Source of the DNA: Victivallales bacterium
Lineage (GTDB): Bacteria > Verrucomicrobiota > Lentisphaeria > Oligosphaerales > Oligosphaeraceae
NCBI GenBank assembly: GCA_017535315.1
Contig: JAFXUD010000083.1
Coordinates: 1 to 52,582, forward strand
Length of the DNA: 52,582 bases
Direction of reading: 5' to 3'
Positions 1 to 7,742 of this stretch are shown piece by piece (position 1 is the first letter of the stretch; each line of letters starts with the position of its first letter). Under the pieces are notes generated by a model. That model did no database searches, was not told the origin of the DNA, and saw nothing but the letters and a program-made list of their open reading frames with translations. Both the position numbers and the translations under genes were made by a program.

Positions 1-131
1 CCCCCCCCCTCCCACCACCCCCCCCCCCCGTCACACCTCCCACGTCCCACGTCCCACGTCCCACGTCCCACGTCCCACGTCCCACGTCCCACGTCCCACG
101 TCCCACGTCCCACGTCCCACGTCCCACGTCC
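1..131. repeat. poly-C tract and CCCACGT heptamer array
   Basis: A C-rich tract (about positions 1-30) is followed by roughly 13 uninterrupted copies of the 7-bp unit TCCCACG (about 38-131). The units look identical over nearly the whole run. It ends 23 bp before a good promoter. The C tract at the window edge may be partly an assembly or sequencing artefact, but the heptamers are regular. It resembles the short tandemly repeated repetitive sequences seen in some bacteria. No coding function is apparent. Confidence 0.85.
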
Positions 132-153
132 TTTGAAAAAAAGAATTACCCGC

Positions 154-181
154 TTGAAAAGCCATAGATTGAGAGTATAAT
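154..181 (+). promoter_or_regulatory. sigma70-type promoter for pseudopilin gene
   Basis: TTGAAA at 154-159 and TATAAT at 176-181 are separated by 16 bp. This is close to consensus and lies about 50 bp upstream of the first pseudopilin start. It is a sequence match only. Confidence 0.6.
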
Positions 182-232
182 TAAGTACAGTAATAACAAC
201 AAACTACTCCTCATCTAAAATATTAATCCACC

Positions 233-964
233 ATGAAAAAGCACTTCACCCTAATTGAGCTTCTGGTTGTCATCGCCATCATCGCTATCCTAGCAGCCAT
301 GCTATTGCCCGCGTTAGCCAAAGCACGCGAGAAGGCGCGTGCCATCTCCTGCACCAACAATCTGAAACAGATTGGGATAGACCTCGCCATTTATGCAGAC
401 AGCCATGATGGGTTGATTCCCATCCACTGCTGCATCAGCAAGGGGATGCAATGGGCCTGGACTGTTTACAGCGAGAGTGGCACTAAATCCAGTTCATACG
501 TTGCCTCGCTTCCCTACATCATCTGCCCAAGCAACGCCGCCAAACGGGGCATCAGCATCTCATACGCCATCTATGGCGTCCAGACCTTTGGCAACGCATA
601 TGAAGAGGACAAGGGGATCACCTGGAGCATCTCGGAAGCCATTCCTGCATTCGACAACCGCAAGGCAAAGGCTCTGAACTATTACAATCTCAAATCCCCT
701 TCTGACACCCTTCTCATTGGCGACAATATCATCTATGGAACCGATTCCAAACAGGGTTCTCCGCTCTACACCTTCACAACGCACTCTAGCACAGAGGCGA
801 ATGGCCTCCATTTCGTGCATGGAGGAAAAACCAATATCCTTTGGGACGACATGCACGTCTCCTCGCATAACCCAGGAGAAATGAGAACGCACCTATCGAA
901 GGCCACCGCCATTGCCAATGATGCAAGATTCTACCGCCGCACCGTCACGGAACTTGCTAATTAA
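233..964 (+). CDS. type II secretion/type IV pilin-like pseudopilin 1
   Basis: Predicted pseudopilin of 243 residues. It starts with a short basic leader (MKKH) followed by the prepilin peptidase motif and hydrophobic helix [16 protein letters not shown] (residues 5-20), so it should be cleaved and methylated by a prepilin peptidase and anchored in the inner membrane. The basic segment [20 protein letters not shown] follows, typical of DUF1559-like pseudopilins abundant in Planctomycetes and Lentisphaerota. A C-terminal [14 protein letters not shown] segment resembles their conserved H-(X)n-DG motif. The SD sequence before this ATG is poor. It is followed 49 bp later by a paralogue with an almost identical first 47 residues but a diverged C-terminal half. 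Its partner secretion machinery is not in the window, and the substrate is unknown. Confidence 0.88.
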   Translation: MKKHFTLIELLVVIAIIAILAAMLLPALAKAREKARAISCTNNLKQIGIDLAIYADSHDGLIPIHCCISKGMQWAWTVYSESGTKSSSYVASLPYIICPSNAAKRGISISYAIYGVQTFGNAYEEDKGITWSISEAIPAFDNRKAKALNYYNLKSPSDTLLIGDNIIYGTDSKQGSPLYTFTTHSSTEANGLHFVHGGKTNILWDDMHVSSHNPGEMRTHLSKATAIANDARFYRRTVTELAN

Positions 965-1013
965 TTTGCAACAAATTAATAAACATACCATAACTTTTTT
1001 GGAGTAAACAGTT

Positions 1014-1754
1014 ATGAAAAAGACATTCACCCTGATTGAGTTGCTGGTGGTCATCGCCATCATCGCCATCCTGGCCGCCATGCTGCTGCCCGCTTTAGCC
1101 AAAGCGCGCGAGAAGGCACGTGCCATCTCCTGCACCAACAACCTCAAGCAGATCGGCCTTCAACTTGGCATTTATGCTGACGACCATGCAGGCGCGATCG
1201 GAATCTGCAGTTGTGTCAGCAAAGAGAGGCAGTGGACGGTACAGCTCTGGAGCGAAGGCAACACAAAAACCTGGTCTCAAATGCTCAGCGAACACAAGGA
1301 AATTCGCTGCCCCAGCAGCCTCAAGACGGTCTCATCGGACAGTCTCGGCTTCACCTACGCTGTCTATGGCGTCTATAACTTCGGCTCTACTTACGATGCC
1401 GAAAAGGGCCTTACCTACCAGACCAAAACCGTAGAACATTTTGACGGACGCACCGCGAAGGCCCTGAACTCCTGGAGCGTCAAGTCCCCGTCGGACACCC
1501 TCCACCTGGGCGACAGTATCATCTACGGCACTGCCAATTACCGCGGCACCCCGCTCTATACCTTCTGCCCCAGCAGCGGTTCAGAAGCGTGCGGCATGCA
1601 TTTCCTGCATGGCGGCAAAGCCAACATCCTTTGGCTTGACTACCACGTCTCCTCGCTCAATCCAGGCGAAGCGAGAAGCACCTTCTCCAAGGCCACCACC
1701 TTGGCCAACGATGCCGCCTTCTACAGGGCAACAGCGGATGCTGTCGCAAAATAA
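1014..1754 (+). CDS. type II secretion/type IV pilin-like pseudopilin 2
   Basis: Second pseudopilin of 246 residues, paralogous to its upstream neighbour. It has leader MKKT, the motif [16 protein letters not shown], then [20 protein letters not shown]. The C-terminal part carries [19 protein letters not shown], matching the equivalent motif of copy 1. A good SD (TTGGAGT, 8 nt before ATG) supports the start. The N-terminal third is nearly identical to copy 1, whereas the middle (about residues 60-190) differs, the usual pattern in this family: a constant assembly helix with a variable globular domain. It probably shares a transcript with copy 1. A small hairpin lies just after the stop codon. 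Confidence 0.88.
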   Translation: MKKTFTLIELLVVIAIIAILAAMLLPALAKAREKARAISCTNNLKQIGLQLGIYADDHAGAIGICSCVSKERQWTVQLWSEGNTKTWSQMLSEHKEIRCPSSLKTVSSDSLGFTYAVYGVYNFGSTYDAEKGLTYQTKTVEHFDGRTAKALNSWSVKSPSDTLHLGDSIIYGTANYRGTPLYTFCPSSGSEACGMHFLHGGKANILWLDYHVSSLNPGEARSTFSKATTLANDAAFYRATADAVAK

Positions 1755-1781
1755 CCATTTATAAACGCTATAGAACAGGCT

Positions 1782-1799
1782 CGACAGACTTCTCTGTCG
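1782..1799. repeat. short palindrome, CGACAGA/TCTGTCG
   Basis: A perfect 7-bp stem with loop CTTC, followed by GGGCCTG. The shape and downstream GG(A/G)C resemble the palindromes at 3896-3914 and 47370-47387. There is no T-run, so it is not a classic terminator. Confidence 0.6.
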
Positions 1800-1818
1800 G
1801 GCCTGAATTGCTGAAAGA

Positions 1819-2865
1819 ATGCTGTATAGCAATGTCTGCATTGAATCATTCGGCTACTGCCTCCCCGAGGAGATTGTAACCTCGCTGGAGCTGGAAGAAC
1901 GCCTGCGTCCACTCTATGAACGCATCGGCCTGTGCGAGGGGCGTCTGGAGCTGATGAGCGGCATTCGTGAACGCCGTTTCTGGAAGCCTGGCACACTGCC
2001 TAGCCAGGTCTCTGCAAAAGCAGGTTTAGACGCCTTGCAGAAGGCTGGCCTCTCCCCCGCCCAGGTACAATGCCTCCTGCACTGCTCTGTCTCGCGTGAT
2101 TTCGTGGAACCAGCCACCTCGACAGCCGTCCACAGCCTGCTGGGACTTGGGCATCACACGCTGAACTTTGACATCTCCAACGCCTGCCTGGGCATGGCCT
2201 CAGGTGTTCTGATGTTGGCCAATATGATTGAACTGGGGCAGATTGACTGCGGGCTGGCAGTCTGTGGCGAAAGTTCAGGTCCCCTCGTGCGCAATACCAT
2301 CGCCCGCCTGAACGCAGACCTCACCATGACCCGCAATGGCATGAAGAGCCAGTTTGCCTCCCTCACCATTGGCTCTTGCGCTGCCGCCATCCTGCTCACG
2401 TCGCGCAAGATCAGCAAGACGGGCCATCGTCTGCTGGCTGCGGCAAGCTACACGGATACCTCCGCGAACAAGCTCTGCCAAGGCGACGCCAATGGCGGCA
2501 TGACCGACGGAAGCGCCCCCCTCATGGCAACCGATTCGCAGGAGCTGCTCAAGGCAGGCGTTGCCGTCGCCACGCAGATGTGGTCGCTGTTCAAGCAGAC
2601 CACAGGCTGGGGTGAAACCACCCCTGACGTGATTTGCACCCACCAGGTGGGCAAGGCCCACACTGCGTTGCTTTACCAGACATTGGGGCTGGATTTACGC
2701 AAAGACTTCCCCACCTACCCCACCCTCGGCAACTGCGGCTCCGCCTCCTGGCCCGTCACTTGCGCTCTGGCAGAGGAGGCGGGACGGCTCATACATGGTA
2801 ATAAACTGGCAGTTCTGGGCATCGGCTCTGGCCTAAACTCAACTGGACTCGCCATTCAATGGTAA
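1819..2865 (+). CDS. OleA-like / FabH-type thiolase (3-oxoacyl synthase III family)
   Basis: A 348-residue thiolase-fold condensing enzyme. The sequence resembles OleA, which condenses two fatty acyl-CoAs head-to-head, more than FabH. Shared features are the SVSRDFVEPAT segment with the OleA-specific Glu (E97), the nucleophile in SNACLG (C123), a catalytic His in THQVGKAH, Asn in GNCGSAS, and the C-terminal LGIGSGLNST segment. OleA normally sits with OleB, OleC and OleD to make long-chain olefins, but none of these is in this window. It lies between pseudopilins and kdsD, 36 bp upstream of the latter. The RBS is weak (GAAAG directly before ATG). A role in lipid or hydrocarbon formation is inference; a specialised FabH is the alternative. 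Confidence 0.8.
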   Translation: MLYSNVCIESFGYCLPEEIVTSLELEERLRPLYERIGLCEGRLELMSGIRERRFWKPGTLPSQVSAKAGLDALQKAGLSPAQVQCLLHCSVSRDFVEPATSTAVHSLLGLGHHTLNFDISNACLGMASGVLMLANMIELGQIDCGLAVCGESSGPLVRNTIARLNADLTMTRNGMKSQFASLTIGSCAAAILLTSRKISKTGHRLLAAASYTDTSANKLCQGDANGGMTDGSAPLMATDSQELLKAGVAVATQMWSLFKQTTGWGETTPDVICTHQVGKAHTALLYQTLGLDLRKDFPTYPTLGNCGSASWPVTCALAEEAGRLIHGNKLAVLGIGSGLNSTGLAIQW

Positions 2866-2901
2866 TCGCGAGATAATTACCTCGCTATAAAAGGGAGAAA
2901 A

Positions 2902-3888
2902 ATGAAAACCGAAAAAAACGAAATACTGAAGAAAGCCACAGATGTCATCGACATTGAAATCGAGGCGTTGCAGGCACTGAAAACTGACCTAGGTGACGCC
3001 TTTGTTGACCTCGTCCATCGCTGCCTAAACATCCTCCAGAACGGGGGAAAGCTGGTTCTCTGCGGCGTCGGCAAAAGCGGACACATCAGCAAGAAAATCG
3101 CCGCCACGCTCTCCAGCACGGGGGCGCGTTCCGTCTTCATGCACCCCGTCGAGGCGATGCATGGAGATTTGGGCATCATCTCCCCGAAGGACATCCTGCT
3201 GGCCGTCAGCTACAGTGGCGAAACAGATGAATTGCTGGCGGTGCTGCCAGCCGTCCACCGCCTGGGTGTTGAAATTGTCGCCATCACAGGCAAGGCGGAT
3301 TCGCGCCTGGCAGAGGTTTCCGACCTGGTGGTGCCAATGCCTGTCCCGCGCGAGGCCTGCCCCTTCAACCTGGCTCCGACCGCCACGACCACTGCTCTGG
3401 CCGCCCTTGGCGATGCCCTGGCCATGACCCTTCTCCACTGCCAGAACTTTGCGTTGAGCGACTACGCCAAACTACATCCTGCAGGAGCCATTGGACGTTC
3501 CATCACACTGACCGTCAAGGACTTCATGCGCACAGGCGAACATGCCCCGCGGGTGCAGCCAGGCACTGTCGTACGCGACGCCCTCCTGGCAATGACCAAT
3601 GCACGCGCTGGTGCCGTCGCCATCGTCGATGCCGACAACATGCTCCTGGGCATTTTCACGGATGGCGACTTCCGCCGCCAAATCACACGCGACTCCTCCG
3701 TCCTTGAGGCAGACATAGCGAAAGTAATGACTCCGCACCCCATCTCCATCAATCAGGATGCCCTCGCCGTCGAAATCATGAAACTGCTTGAAAAGCGCAA
3801 AATCGACGACATCCTCGCCGTCGATGGCGAAGGACACTTCGCAGGTCTCGTCGATATTCAGGACCTGCCAAAGTTCAAGGTAATGTAG
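2902..3888 (+). CDS. kdsD: arabinose-5-phosphate isomerase (KpsF/GutQ/KdsD family)
   Basis: A 328-residue protein with the standard family layout: an N-terminal SIS sugar-isomerase domain (about residues 40-190, with GVGKSGHISKKIAATLSSTG and SYSGETDE) and two C-terminal CBS domains (about 205-328, including AIVDADNMLLGIFTDGDFRR). The enzyme interconverts D-ribulose-5-phosphate and D-arabinose-5-phosphate, the first step towards Kdo for lipopolysaccharide, so a diderm envelope is implied. The start follows GGGAG spaced 4 nt from ATG. Length and motifs are typical. It may be cotranscribed with the OleA-like gene. Confidence 0.93.
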   Translation: MKTEKNEILKKATDVIDIEIEALQALKTDLGDAFVDLVHRCLNILQNGGKLVLCGVGKSGHISKKIAATLSSTGARSVFMHPVEAMHGDLGIISPKDILLAVSYSGETDELLAVLPAVHRLGVEIVAITGKADSRLAEVSDLVVPMPVPREACPFNLAPTATTTALAALGDALAMTLLHCQNFALSDYAKLHPAGAIGRSITLTVKDFMRTGEHAPRVQPGTVVRDALLAMTNARAGAVAIVDADNMLLGIFTDGDFRRQITRDSSVLEADIAKVMTPHPISINQDALAVEIMKLLEKRKIDDILAVDGEGHFAGLVDIQDLPKFKVM

Positions 3889-3895
3889 GGTGCAG

Positions 3896-4036
3896 CGACG
3901 GCGTCTCGCCGTCGGACCTGCCCCACAACAAGGCTTTTGCAACGCACCAGACACGGTATTTCCTAACCACTTTGCAAGGGTGTTTGGCGTTGCATAACTC
4001 GGCGGTTGCGCCACACGACGGCGAGGACGCCGTCGT
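3896..4036. repeat. pair of GACGGCG palindromes between convergent genes
   Basis: Two palindromes flank the 3' ends of convergent genes: CGACGGCG/CGCCGTCG at 3896-3914 (loop TCT) and ACGACGGCG/CGCCGTCGT at 4015-4036 (loop AGGA). They share the GACGGCG core and lack T-runs. They could act as REP-like transcript-end stabilisers. Nothing else is visible in this 160-bp gap. Confidence 0.7.
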
Positions 4037-4047
4037 CCCAGTCGTCG

Positions 4048-4947
4048 TTACTCCCTCGCCTCCACGTATTCCATGTACCGCTTGTATAGCGTATGCGCAG
4101 AAGGATACATCGAATAGGGGCTCAGGAAGTGAGGGACCTCAAAGGAGATGATCTTCTCTACATAATCCTGCACGGTCTCCAGCTTGAAGCGCAACTTCGT
4201 CCATTCGATTGGCGGGAAGCGCCAGGGCATGTCGCGGTCAAAGGTCTCCAGATTGGACCAATAGGCGATGCCGTGCTTTTTAAACACCTCTGCCGTCGCC
4301 TTCACGTAGGCGGGCAGGTCCTTGAAATGGACGTGCCCATCCATGAACGCATACGCGGAAATCAGCCCTTCCATCTCTCCAAGCAGGAAATCAAAGTGCT
4401 TGGCGTGGACATCGGGTGGCACGGGATGCTGGCTGTATTTTGGGCCGTGGTAGCGCGGGGAAACGATGATGGGACGCACGCTGTCAAAGGAATGGATTGT
4501 TTGGCAGAGCGGTTTCCAGATACGGTGCGGATGGGTCTGGAGGCTGCCTTCGTGGCACATATACCACCCCTTGAAGGCCTTGCGTTTGCCATAACGCTCG
4601 TTGATTTCGTGAATCAGCTCCGTGTTGATGCCGACTTCGTTGTCCCAGTCATTCTTCAGCCAGTAGTTCAGGGTGTCGAAAAGGCCAATGTAGATGTCAA
4701 TGCCCGTACGTTCGCCTTCACGCAGCATCACATCCACCAGGTCGGGTTCTGCATAGAGCGTGGTTTTCATCACATCGCTTTTGTACATGGCGCTGTCCTG
4801 GAAGCCGACACGTATAATGATGGCGGTGTCAATCCCCATGCGCTTGAACTCGTCGAACTGAAGCGCCCATTCCTCCGCTCCCCAGTTGTTGCTTGGAATG
4901 TCTGCTGCAACGCCGTCAATAAATGTCCCAGTGATTCTCTTTAGCAT
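4048..4947 (-). CDS. DUF4434-type glycosidase-like protein
   Basis: A 299-residue protein beginning MLKRITGTFIDG. This start is chosen because GGAGA sits about 6 nt upstream and the conserved TGTFIDG beginning matches DUF4434 proteins; an in-frame extension of 14 residues upstream lacks support. Family members look like TIM-barrel glycoside hydrolases and are frequent in Bacteroidota and Lentisphaerota. Visible features are EEWALQFDEFKRMGIDTAIIIRVGF (barrel strand and helix), KGWYMCHEG with a possible acidic active-site residue, and a late YWSNLETFD. No signal peptide is seen, so it is probably cytoplasmic. It is the last gene of the minus-strand group with the ABC ATPases. The substrate is unknown. 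Confidence 0.72.
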   Translation of the reverse strand: MLKRITGTFIDGVAADIPSNNWGAEEWALQFDEFKRMGIDTAIIIRVGFQDSAMYKSDVMKTTLYAEPDLVDVMLREGERTGIDIYIGLFDTLNYWLKNDWDNEVGINTELIHEINERYGKRKAFKGWYMCHEGSLQTHPHRIWKPLCQTIHSFDSVRPIIVSPRYHGPKYSQHPVPPDVHAKHFDFLLGEMEGLISAYAFMDGHVHFKDLPAYVKATAEVFKKHGIAYWSNLETFDRDMPWRFPPIEWTKLRFKLETVQDYVEKIISFEVPHFLSPYSMYPSAHTLYKRYMEYVEARE

Positions 4948-4964
4948 TTTCCATCTCCATTTTT

Positions 4965-5030
4965 CGCGGGGCTGAAGCCCCGCGCACAAAATAGGCCACC
5001 TGACCTGTGCGCTGCGCTTCAGCGTGGCGT
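4965..5030. repeat. REP-like palindromes (GCGGGGCT/AGCCCCGC and neighbour)
   Basis: A perfect palindrome GCGGGGCT-GA-AGCCCCGC (4965-4984) is followed by GCAC. A second, imperfect one (about 5006-5030), beginning CCTGTGCGC and centred on GCGCTTCAGCG, runs into the end of the downstream ABC ATPase gene. Both match the family at 8633, 10525, 10588 and 52190: a GC-rich stem around CTnnAG beside CCTGTGCGC or its complement. Confidence 0.65.
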
Positions 5031-5996
5031 CTTAAAACAAGCCACCGCATGTCCTTTGTTATCAGCAAGCTGCGGTACACTCGCCTTGCACGCCTCTGTA
5101 GCGATGCCACAGCGCTCGGCAAAGGCGCAGCCTGGCGGCAGTTTCAAGAGGGAGGGCACCTGCCCTGAAATGTGCGGTAGCCGCTCAACTCCGATGTTCA
5201 TGCTGGGGATAGAGCGCAACAGCCCCTGCGTGTAAGGGTGCAGCGGATTTGCAAACAGCTCTTTCACGCTCCCTGTCTCCACAATGCGGGAAGCATACAT
5301 CACCGCCATCTTCTGGCACATCTCCCAGATGACCCCCATGTCATGCGTGATAATCAGCAAAGCGGCATCGGGCCCCTTCACCTCGCGCATCAAGTCAAGT
5401 ATCTGCGCCTGGATGGTGACATCCAAGGCCGTGGTAGGTTCATCCGCGATAATAAGCTTCGGCTGAAGGATAAGCGCCATCGCAATCATCACACGCTGAC
5501 GCATCCCGCCTGAAAGCTCGAAGGGATAGGCTGAAATGCAACGTCTTGTATCGGGAATCCCAACTTTGTCCAGCCACAAGCGGGCACGCTCCAATGCCTC
5601 TTTGTGATCGATCTTCTCATGCAGATGCACCACCTCCGCAAGCTGCTCGCCAACGCGGATAAGCGGCGAGAGCGCGGTCATGGGTTCCTGAAAAATGACA
5701 CCTATTTCCTTGCCCCGTATTCTACGCAGCTCCTCAATGGGCAGTTTCAACAGGTCGCGTCCGCAAAACAACACCTCACCAGAGGTAATGCTACAGGGAG
5801 GGCATGGTATCAGCCTTGCCAAGCTCATGGAGGTGACACTCTTTCCACAACCCGATTCCCCCACCAGGCCGAATGTCTCGCCTGCCGCTATCGAAAAGGA
5901 GACATGGTCAACGGCACGAAAGAGACCATCCTCCGTTTCAATGTCAACGGTAAGCCCCCTCACATCCAGGAGCTTTGATGATTCAGAGACGCTCAT
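5019..5996 (-). CDS. peptide/nickel-type ABC transporter ATPase, DppD/OppD family
   Basis: A 325-residue ABC ATPase. It has Walker A GESGCGKS, Q-loop FQEPMTAL, signature LSGGMRQR, Walker B LIIADEPTTALD, an H-loop in ITHDMG, and the C-terminal oligopeptide-transporter extension with PGCAFAERCG, whose Cys residues bind an Fe-S cluster in some family members. The start ATG overlaps the stop of the acidic protein by 4 bp (ATGA), indicating translational coupling. It would pair with the DppF-type ATPase encoded upstream. No permease or solute-binding protein lies in the window, so the substrate (peptide or oligosaccharide) cannot be told. Confidence 0.9.
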   Translation of the reverse strand: MSVSESSKLLDVRGLTVDIETEDGLFRAVDHVSFSIAAGETFGLVGESGCGKSVTSMSLARLIPCPPCSITSGEVLFCGRDLLKLPIEELRRIRGKEIGVIFQEPMTALSPLIRVGEQLAEVVHLHEKIDHKEALERARLWLDKVGIPDTRRCISAYPFELSGGMRQRVMIAMALILQPKLIIADEPTTALDVTIQAQILDLMREVKGPDAALLIITHDMGVIWEMCQKMAVMYASRIVETGSVKELFANPLHPYTQGLLRSIPSMNIGVERLPHISGQVPSLLKLPPGCAFAERCGIATEACKASVPQLADNKGHAVACFKTPR

Positions 5997-6487
5997 TTGT
6001 TGCTGTCATCATCGCCATTGTCTTCCTCTACCTCATCTTCCTCAAACTCCGAATCATCATCGAAATCATCATTATCCTCATCAAACTCCTCGTCATCGTC
6101 AGGCAGTTCGATGACTTCATCCAGCCCCTCCGTCTCCTCGTCATCGTCCTCCTCCTTCCGCCTGCGCTTCGTTTTTTTGGGTGCTACAGATGAATAGCTG
6201 GCTTCGTCCTGTTCGGCTGCATTGTTCTTGGGAGGCGTATAGCTGATAATGGAAAAGACGGGAAGTCCCTCCAGGTCATATTTCAGGATACCATGAAACT
6301 CAAGCTCAATATCGTCATAGAAGGCATACTTTTGAAGTTTACGGATTTTCTTTTTGTTCTTGATGTAATACTCATCGCCATCGTCAGTAACGATGACAAG
6401 CGCCTGGGTACCATCATCGCACAGTTCCTCGCTCTCTTCCAGATGCCCCTTCAAGTACATTTCCTTTTTTTCGTCTCTATCACGCAT
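5993..6487 (-). CDS. small protein with extremely acidic C-terminal tail, unknown function
   Basis: A 164-residue protein not matched to any family. The N-terminal part (about 1-80) is mixed charge with a possible small beta domain (QALVIVTDDGDEYYIKN, FYDDIELEFHGILKYD). After a basic patch KKTKRRRKEE, residues 110-164 are nearly all Asp and Glu. It lies between the two ABC ATPases and overlaps the dppD-type start by 4 bp, so it is cotranscribed and coupled. The start is uncertain: Met1 has GGAA about 10 nt upstream, while Met10 has AAAGGAA too close. The acidic tail could bind Ca2+ or basic partners; that is speculation. Confidence 0.65.
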   Translation of the reverse strand: MRDRDEKKEMYLKGHLEESEELCDDGTQALVIVTDDGDEYYIKNKKKIRKLQKYAFYDDIELEFHGILKYDLEGLPVFSIISYTPPKNNAAEQDEASYSSVAPKKTKRRRKEEDDDEETEGLDEVIELPDDDEEFDEDNDDFDDDSEFEEDEVEEDNGDDDSNK

Positions 6488-6574
6488 ACGCAGTTTATTC
6501 CATTCAAAAGCGGTTTTCTATTCAATCACAAGCATAATATATATACACGGCGTATGGTTGCAAATATAAGATGA

Positions 6575-6661
6575 AAAAAAGACCGTCGCTCCCGTCCCTC
6601 CCGTCCCTCAAGTCCCTTGAAATTGTGCCCCTTGCGTCGCTCCCGTCCCTCAAGTCCCTTT
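6575..6661. repeat. 9-bp TCCCGTCCC minisatellite
   Basis: Runs of CTCCCGTCCC and CTCAAGTCCC with spacer GCCCCTTGCGTCG lie between the DppF-type gene's stop and the acidic protein. The same unit family occurs at 18927, 26375 and 36296. Here only one polarity of the repeat is present, so it does not form the long hairpin seen at the other loci. Confidence 0.7.
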
Positions 6662-7627
6662 CTAGGCTAGTTTTGAAAAATGATAGCAAGCACACTTGTG
6701 CTCTGTGCCGACAAACGCTGGCAATGCTGTTCTGCACTCGTCGGTGGCATACGGGCAACGCGGATGGAAAGGGCAGCCTGTCGGAGGATTCGCAGGAGAA
6801 GGCAACTCGCCTTTAAGAATAATGCGCTCCTCCACATTTTTGCCTGGACGCGGCACCGCCGAAAGAAGAGCCTGCGTATAGGGGTGCAAAGGCTTCTCAA
6901 GCACCTCCTCAGCCTTGCCAATCTCGACAATATGCCCCAAATACATCACAGCCACGCGCTGCGAAATCAACCGCACTACGCTCAGATCATGGGAGATGAA
7001 AAGATACGACAGGGAGTGTTTCTCCCTCAAATCCATCAGCAGGTTGATGACTTGCGCCTGAACGGAGACATCCAACGCGCTAACAGGTTCATCGCATACA
7101 ATGAATCGTGGGTTCAACGACAAGGCGCGTGCAATGCTTATCCGCTGGCGCTGTCCACCCGAAAACTCATGGGGGTAGCGGTTCAGCGCATCACGTCCCA
7201 TGCCGACCTCCGCCAGCAACTCCAGGGCCTTTGTCTCGCGTTCACGACTGGAGATCAGGCCATGATAGACCATTGCCTCCGTGATGATGTCGAGCACGGT
7301 CATGCGTGGATTCAGCGATGAATAGGGGTCCTGAAAGACCATTTGGCAGGAACGACAAAAGCGCTGGCGCTCATTATGCCCAAATTGCGAAATATCCTCC
7401 CCTTCAAAAAGAATCTTTCCAGAAGTTACAGGCTGCAGACCGATGATAGCACGGCCAATCGTGGTCTTTCCACAACCCGACTCCCCCACTAGTCCCATTG
7501 TCTCACCTGGCATTATGTCAAGGCTGACACCATCCACGGCGCGGACATTCCCCACCACGCGGTTGAATACGCCCTTGCGGATGGGAAACCACACCTTGAT
7601 GTCGTCTATGGATACTAGGGGAGGCAA
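6662..7627 (-). CDS. peptide/nickel-type ABC transporter ATPase, DppF/OppF family
   Basis: A 321-residue ABC ATPase. It has Walker A GESGCGKTT, Q-loop FQDPYSSLNPR, signature FSGGQRQR, Walker B FIVCDEPVSALD, SHDLS, and the C-terminal GCPFHPRCPYA motif. It energises import with the DppD-type partner two genes downstream. The N-terminus is odd. An in-frame TAA lies 9 nt upstream of a TTG codon at 7627, there is no SD, and a heptamer array begins 4 bp upstream of the TTG. TTG is the only start that keeps the normal PPLVSIDDIKVWFPI beginning, so the original start region may have been replaced by the repeat. Confidence 0.87.
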   Translation of the reverse strand: MPPLVSIDDIKVWFPIRKGVFNRVVGNVRAVDGVSLDIMPGETMGLVGESGCGKTTIGRAIIGLQPVTSGKILFEGEDISQFGHNERQRFCRSCQMVFQDPYSSLNPRMTVLDIITEAMVYHGLISSRERETKALELLAEVGMGRDALNRYPHEFSGGQRQRISIARALSLNPRFIVCDEPVSALDVSVQAQVINLLMDLREKHSLSYLFISHDLSVVRLISQRVAVMYLGHIVEIGKAEEVLEKPLHPYTQALLSAVPRPGKNVEERIILKGELPSPANPPTGCPFHPRCPYATDECRTALPAFVGTEHKCACYHFSKLA

Positions 7628-7630
7628 GAG

Positions 7631-7742
7631 TGATTAGTGATTAGTGATTAGTGGTTAGTGGTTAGTGGTTAGTGATTAGTGATTAGCTATTAGCAATAAA
7701 ATAATACCACTAACCACTAAACACTAATCACTAAACACTTAA
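7631..7742. repeat. inverted heptamer arrays TGATTAG / CACTAAT
   Basis: Eight tandem 7-bp units TGATTAG or TGGTTAG (7631-7686) are followed by a 21-bp spacer and about five inverse units CACTAAC/T/A (7708-7742). The two arms can pair into a long hairpin. The array fills the whole gap between the stop of the SDR gene (7743) and the start of the DppF-type gene (7627), and so directly abuts both coding regions. Confidence 0.9.
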
